Assembly (NCBI GenBank): GCA_008534395.1
Contig: SHMQ01000010.1
Coordinates: forward strand, 14,976 to 78,975
DNA from: Candidatus Acidulodesulfobacterium acidiphilum
GTDB taxonomy: Bacteria; SZUA-79; Acidulodesulfobacterales; Acidulodesulfobacteraceae
Direction: 5' to 3'
Length of the DNA stretch: 64,000 bases
This document shows positions 59,845 to 64,000 of this stretch, piece after piece. Both the position numbers and the translations under genes were made by a program. The stretch's first letter is position 1. Every line of letters begins with the position of its first letter. A model generated the notes under the pieces. The model was given only the letters and a program-made list of their open reading frames with translations. It ran no database searches and was not told where the DNA came from.

Positions 59845-60930
59845 ATGCCTTCGTTTAATATAGATAATTTTATTAAAGACAGCGTCCGCAAGCTAAAAGC
59901 CTATAAGGTTACCGAAATAGATCCGCTTCAAAAAGCGTTAAAACTCGACGCAAACGAATCTAATTATATTCTAAGCAAAAATATTAAAAAGAAATATGCC
60001 GATTATATAAAAAACACGCTGATAAATCTTTATCCCGACCCTAATTCTAAAAATCTGCTTGAGTCCGTAGAAAAATTTTACGGGATTTCGTCCAAAAATT
60101 TTATTTTCGGCAACGGTTCCGATGAACTGATATCTATTATTCTGCTTAGTTTAAAAAAAGACGTCGCTGTCAATATACCTTCGCCTTCTTTTTCAATGTA
60201 TGAAATTATAGCTGAATATAACGATTTAAAGGTAAAAATAATAAAATTAAACGATAAAAATTTTGATTTACCAGATAATATTGCATCAAACGACGATAAA
60301 AACATGAAAAAATTATATTTTTTCAGCTATCCCAATAATCCTACGGGCAATCATTTTAACCGCAAAATCATATACGGTCTTTTGGAAAACAAAAACAACT
60401 TAGTCGTAGTGGATGAAGCATATATATTTTTTTCCGACGAAAAGTCTTTTTTAAATGAACTGGCGAAGTATGAAAATTTAATAGTTTTAAAAACTTTTTC
60501 TAAAATAGGGCTTGCAGGATTAAGATTCGGACTGCTTTTTTCAGGCGATAAACTTATAAACGAATTTAAAAAAATAAAATTACCCTATAATATAAATTCT
60601 TTAACATTGAGTTCCATAGAATTTTTTTTAAAAAATTTCGACGAATTTGAAAAAAATATAAAAAAGACTGTAAAACAAAGAAAAGTTTTATATGAAAAAT
60701 TAAAAGTTTTGCCTTTTATTAAAGTTTATCGTTCCGACGCAAATTTTTTACTTATAAAACTTAGTAACGAAAAATATAAGGTTAAATTCGATAATTTTTT
60801 AAACGAGAATAATATAATAATAAGAAATTTTACCGGCGATATGGAGCTTTATTACAGAATAACCGTCGGCACTGCAAAAGAAAATAAAAAATTAGCCGAT
60901 TTTTTTATAAAATTTTCGGAAAGTTTATAA
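59845..60930 (+). CDS. hisC: Histidinol-phosphate aminotransferase
   Basis: HisC, 361 residues, PLP-dependent fold type I. LDANESNYILSKN near the start, IFGNGSDELISIIL, SYPNNPTGNHF, VVDEAYIFF, and LKTFSKIGLAGLRFG with the PLP lysine. It starts three bases after hisD. AT-rich, lysine- and asparagine-rich like its neighbours. Confidence 0.94.
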   Translation: MPSFNIDNFIKDSVRKLKAYKVTEIDPLQKALKLDANESNYILSKNIKKKYADYIKNTLINLYPDPNSKNLLESVEKFYGISSKNFIFGNGSDELISIILLSLKKDVAVNIPSPSFSMYEIIAEYNDLKVKIIKLNDKNFDLPDNIASNDDKNMKKLYFFSYPNNPTGNHFNRKIIYGLLENKNNLVVVDEAYIFFSDEKSFLNELAKYENLIVLKTFSKIGLAGLRFGLLFSGDKLINEFKKIKLPYNINSLTLSSIEFFLKNFDEFEKNIKKTVKQRKVLYEKLKVLPFIKVYRSDANFLLIKLSNEKYKVKFDNFLNENNIIIRNFTGDMELYYRITVGTAKENKKLADFFIKFSESL

Positions 60931-61025
60931 AAAGGAGTTTTTAAAAAAATATAATTATGCCGCTTTTAATATGCTATAATGAAATAAAAGTTTAATAATA
61001 CATTCTTCGGGAAGGTAAAATTTGC

Positions 61026-61703
61026 ATGCCGGAAAAAAATACTATAAAAAAAAAGGCAAGAAAAGGTAAATTTATAAGAAAGACTACCGAAACGGATATA
61101 AAACTGGAATTAAATATCGACGGAAAAGGAAACTATAAAATCGATACGGGCGTTCCGTTTTTCAATCATATGCTGGAACAGTTTTCAAAACATTCCGGCT
61201 GCGATATATCTCTCAAAGCAAAAGGCGATATAGGGGTGGACCTGCATCATCTCATAGAAGATACCGGCATAGTTATAGGACATGCGTTCAAAGAATTATC
61301 CGGCGATAAGAGAGGCATCAAAAGATACGGTTTCTCATCCGTTCCTATGGATGAATCGCTTGTTCAATCCACGGCAGATTTTTGCGGCAGGTCGTTTTTT
61401 GTTTACAGATTTATGGGGGAAGATATATCTCAAGCCGGTAAAGAATTTTTAAAATCTTCGTTAAGGATTTCCAAACAGGAATCGCGTGAAATATTGGTAG
61501 ATAAATTTTTTTACGTATATTCCAACGTTTTTTTTGATGCAGTTTGTAAAAATGCTCTTATAAGCCTACATATAAATATTCAATACGGATCAAACATACA
61601 TCATATGGTCGAAGCAGTTTTTAAATCTGTCGGAAGAGCGGTTTCCGATGCCCTTGAAATTACCGGCGATTCTGGAATTCCTTCTACTAAAGGAAGCATA
61701 TAA
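61026..61703 (+). CDS. hisB: Imidazoleglycerol-phosphate dehydratase
   Basis: HisB, 225 residues, monofunctional. The two manganese-binding histidine clusters are FFNHMLEQFSKHSG with DLHHLIEDTGI, and NIHHMVEAVFKSVGRA. It has a basic N-terminal extension of about 18 residues (KKKARKGKFIRK). The gene is preceded by GGGAAGG and followed after three bases by an amidase gene. Confidence 0.95.
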   Translation: MPEKNTIKKKARKGKFIRKTTETDIKLELNIDGKGNYKIDTGVPFFNHMLEQFSKHSGCDISLKAKGDIGVDLHHLIEDTGIVIGHAFKELSGDKRGIKRYGFSSVPMDESLVQSTADFCGRSFFVYRFMGEDISQAGKEFLKSSLRISKQESREILVDKFFYVYSNVFFDAVCKNALISLHINIQYGSNIHHMVEAVFKSVGRAVSDALEITGDSGIPSTKGSI

Positions 61704-61706
61704 AAA

Positions 61707-62747
61707 ATGAAAAAAAAGTTAATATTCTGCCTTGTGATGCTATTGATTTTAACCGGAACTATAAATTTTAAAACGCAGAAAGCTTATGCTTTTTCTCAAA
61801 ATATAACTTATATTAAAAATATTTTTATAAACCGCACTGACGGCACTATAGATATTTTTACAACCGGCGACAAACCTTTTTATAAAAAATATTTATTTCA
61901 AAATGGATATAAAAAATATTTTATTTTAGTTTTTGGACATGCAGTTTTATATGGACGCGGCAATAAGTTAAAAAACCCTTTTCCGAATGTATTTTCCGTA
62001 TCTTATTCTCAATTTAGCACTGCGCCTAAATATTCGGTTCATTTGGTTTTAAGACAAAATTCTTTGAATAAGCCTGATGTTAAAACGGTCGCCGCAGGAA
62101 ATAGTAAATATGAAACGGTAGTTTATGCTTCAAAAGCCGAAGCGTATTTTGCGAAAAAAACATCTGCCTTTAAAAACCGCAGAAATAATGTTTCGGTAAA
62201 AGGCGCAAATTTTAACGTGTTCATAGATGCAGGACACGGCGGAGGCGATCCGGGAGGAGTAGGACCTATGGGCCTTCCGGAAAGTTTCGTGAACTTAAGC
62301 ATTGCTTTAAAGCTTAGAAAGTTTCTTGAAGCTAAAGGAATTAAAACAGAGATAGACAGGACGTCTAATGTGTTCGTGAGTCTTCAGCAAAGAGTGGCGA
62401 TGGCTAATCAAAGCGGAGCAAATCTGTTTATAGGCTTATACTGCAATTCTCAGGTAGTTCCATATCTTTACGGGACCACGACATATTATTTTCACAGAAA
62501 TTCGTATCAATTCGCAAAATATTTAGAACATTACGTTTCATCTACATTAAATTTAAAATACGACGGAATACTCAGGGACGACCTTTACGTATTGAGATTT
62601 ACTACTATGCCGGCCGTAGTCATAGAGTATGCATACATATCCAATCCTTACGAGGAACATCTTTTGGCTTCTTCTACTTTCAGGCAAATGGTTGCCGATG
62701 CTGTAGCCAACGCTATTTATAAATATTTTATAATAGATAAAAGATAG
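61707..62747 (+). CDS. N-acetylmuramoyl-L-alanine amidase family protein with altered zinc site
   Basis: A 346-residue exported protein with a signal peptide (about 1-28), an N-terminal AMIN-like beta domain, and a C-terminal Amidase_3 domain. H177 (IDAGHGGGDPGG), E192 and catalytic E307 (VVIEYAYISNP) are present, but the usual S-x-H-x-N segment reads GLYCNS, so the third zinc ligand histidine is replaced; Y245 or C246 stands there. It may bind zinc through cysteine or may be inactive and regulatory. It interrupts the his operon between hisB and hisH. Confidence 0.87.
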   Translation: MKKKLIFCLVMLLILTGTINFKTQKAYAFSQNITYIKNIFINRTDGTIDIFTTGDKPFYKKYLFQNGYKKYFILVFGHAVLYGRGNKLKNPFPNVFSVSYSQFSTAPKYSVHLVLRQNSLNKPDVKTVAAGNSKYETVVYASKAEAYFAKKTSAFKNRRNNVSVKGANFNVFIDAGHGGGDPGGVGPMGLPESFVNLSIALKLRKFLEAKGIKTEIDRTSNVFVSLQQRVAMANQSGANLFIGLYCNSQVVPYLYGTTTYYFHRNSYQFAKYLEHYVSSTLNLKYDGILRDDLYVLRFTTMPAVVIEYAYISNPYEEHLLASSTFRQMVADAVANAIYKYFIIDKR

Positions 62748-62763
62748 ATAGATAGATAAAAAA

Positions 62764-63375
62764 ATGGAAAATAAAATAGCCGTTATAGATTACGGAATGG
62801 GGAATCTTAAAAACGTTAAAAATGCTTTTAACTTTTTAGGTTATTCCGCTAAAATAACTGGCGATTTCGAAGATATAAAAAATGCGACTCATTTAGTACT
62901 GCCGGGAGTAGGCGGTTTTAAGGATGCTATGGCGACTCTAAAAAGAAAGGATTTGGTTAATCCCGTTAAAGATGCAATAGCCGAAGGCAAGAAATTTCTT
63001 GGAATTTGTCTGGGAATGCAACTTTTGTTTGAAACTTCGGAAGAATTTGGTTACAGCGAAGGATTAGGAATTTTTAAAGGAAAAGTAGTCAAGTTTGACG
63101 AAAAAGTTGTAAACTTAATTCCACATATAGGCTGGAACGATATTGAAATATTAAAACCTTTAAAAGAGTTTAAGGGGATAGAAAATAAAAGTTTTTTTTA
63201 TTTTCTTCATTCTTATTATTGCGTTCCGGAAGAAGATATTGCAACGGCGGTCTGCGATTATTACGGTAAATTTACGGCCTGCGTTAAAAAAGATAATATT
63301 TTTGCATGCCAGTTTCATCCTGAAAAAAGTCATAAAGAAGGACTTGCTTTACTTAAAAATTTTATAGAAAATTAA
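62764..63375 (+). CDS. hisH: Imidazole glycerol phosphate synthase, glutaminase subunit
   Basis: HisH, 203 residues. IAVIDYGMGNLKNVKNAFNF opens the class I glutaminase; the nucleophile cysteine is in FLGICLGMQLLFE; the catalytic His-Glu pair is in ACQFHPEKSHKEG. It forms a complex with HisF, whose gene lies outside this window. A short GATA repeat precedes the start. Confidence 0.96.
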   Translation: MENKIAVIDYGMGNLKNVKNAFNFLGYSAKITGDFEDIKNATHLVLPGVGGFKDAMATLKRKDLVNPVKDAIAEGKKFLGICLGMQLLFETSEEFGYSEGLGIFKGKVVKFDEKVVNLIPHIGWNDIEILKPLKEFKGIENKSFFYFLHSYYCVPEEDIATAVCDYYGKFTACVKKDNIFACQFHPEKSHKEGLALLKNFIEN

Positions 63376-63388
63376 ATATAATAAAAAA

Positions 63389-64000
63389 ATGATTATTATA
63401 CCTGCCGTAGATATCCTGGGTTCTAAGTGCGTTAGGCTTACCATGGGCGATTACGACGTAAAAAAAGAGTATCAAATTTCTCCCGTCGAGGCGGCTCTCG
63501 ACTGGCAAAGTAAAGGTGCTAAAAGGCTTCACATAGTAGATCTTGACGGAGCTAAGTCCGGAAATACTGATAATTACGAGATAATAAGAGATATAATTAA
63601 ATCTGTAAATATTCCTGTGGAGGTAGGAGGAGGAATAAGAAATAATGAAGTTATCGACCGTTATTTTAATGCGGGAGCGTCTTATATAGTTTTAGGTTCA
63701 ATACTGTTTAAAGATATAAATTGCGTTAAAGATTCATTGGCGAAATACAGAGGCAGGATTATCGGCGGGATAGATTTGTACGACGATAAGATAGCTATAT
63801 CAGGATGGAAAGAGTACGTCGAAATCCCTGCGGGCGAAGCAGTAAAAAGCTTAAAAGAAAAATACGGCATAGGAACTTTTATATTTACGGATATTAAAAA
63901 AGACGGTATGCTGGAAGGTGTTAATTTAAATCTCGTTACTGAACTTGCGAAATTGAAAGTCGATATAATCGCTTCGGGAGGGGTTTCCGAGATAGACGAC
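63389..64000 (+). CDS. hisA: HisA, ProFAR isomerase, 3' truncated by window
   Basis: The first 204 codons of HisA, running off the window end in frame. MIIIPAVDILGSKCVRLTMG is the family start with the catalytic aspartate D8; LHIVDLDGAKSG, VPVEVGGGIRN and the second-half FIFTDIKKDGML are visible. Follows hisH by 13 bases and continues the his operon. Confidence 0.95.
   Translation, partial: MIIIPAVDILGSKCVRLTMGDYDVKKEYQISPVEAALDWQSKGAKRLHIVDLDGAKSGNTDNYEIIRDIIKSVNIPVEVGGGIRNNEVIDRYFNAGASYIVLGSILFKDINCVKDSLAKYRGRIIGGIDLYDDKIAISGWKEYVEIPAGEAVKSLKEKYGIGTFIFTDIKKDGMLEGVNLNLVTELAKLKVDIIASGGVSEIDD

Overview
The window looks like the chromosome of an AT-rich, Gram-negative, deltaproteobacterium-like anaerobe. 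The envelope genes support this: CMP-KDO synthetase, an RlpA lipoprotein with a SPOR domain, a BamE-like lipoprotein and an outer-membrane beta-barrel. A lineage near the acid-tolerant sulfate reducers (Sva0485/Acidulodesulfobacterales) is only a guess. No rRNA gene, tRNA gene or transposase is seen.

Layout. Positions 1-3013 hold the 3' end of coaBC, a LemA/DUF3137 pair and a small membrane protein. Positions 3.2-47.0 kb are a defence island with a few ordinary genes inside it. It begins with a type III-A (Csm) operon: cas10, csm2-5 and a Card1/Can2-like CARF nuclease. Next come a leader with a near-consensus promoter and a 75-repeat CRISPR array (10986-16733). Then follow an AbiEii-like pair, two envelope genes, a CARF-wHTH protein, YbjQ, and an adaptation module of cas1 (split by an apparent frameshift), cas2 and a 1018-residue fusion of reverse transcriptase, TPR and primase-polymerase. 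After that lie an ATPase, a four-gene operon (PP2C-NERD-pseudokinase, active kinase, SF1 helicase, winged-helix protein), a Bax-inhibitor-1 gene, lexA, a restriction-modification pair, a detached cas6, an MntA/HepT pair, a membrane-bound CARF protein and a NurA-HerA-DruA-like operon.

Positions 47.0-51.6 kb form a minus-strand sulfur and amino-acid operon (thrC, sulfur-carrier/NIL fusion, moeB-like E1, tusA, cysM-like, M67 protease) behind a SAM-I riboswitch with a terminator. Positions 51.7-64.0 kb are housekeeping: rlpA, kdsB, rpmE, thyX, prfA, prmC, murA, hisGDCB, an amidase, hisH and partial hisA.

How it fits together. The RT in the adaptation module suggests that spacers can be taken from RNA. 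The array agrees. One old spacer is a piece of the universally conserved 1100 region of 16S rRNA. More than a dozen spacers are antisense to Shine-Dalgarno/start-codon regions. About twenty contain strong hairpins, one of them with compensatory base changes between two related spacers. The repeat ends in an ATTGCGAC handle, so crRNAs read on the plus strand and are mostly antisense to mRNA, as type III immunity needs. The most novel-looking systems are this RNA-sampling RT-PrimPol module, the PP2C-NERD-pseudokinase/kinase/helicase operon, and the NurA-HerA-DruA trio.
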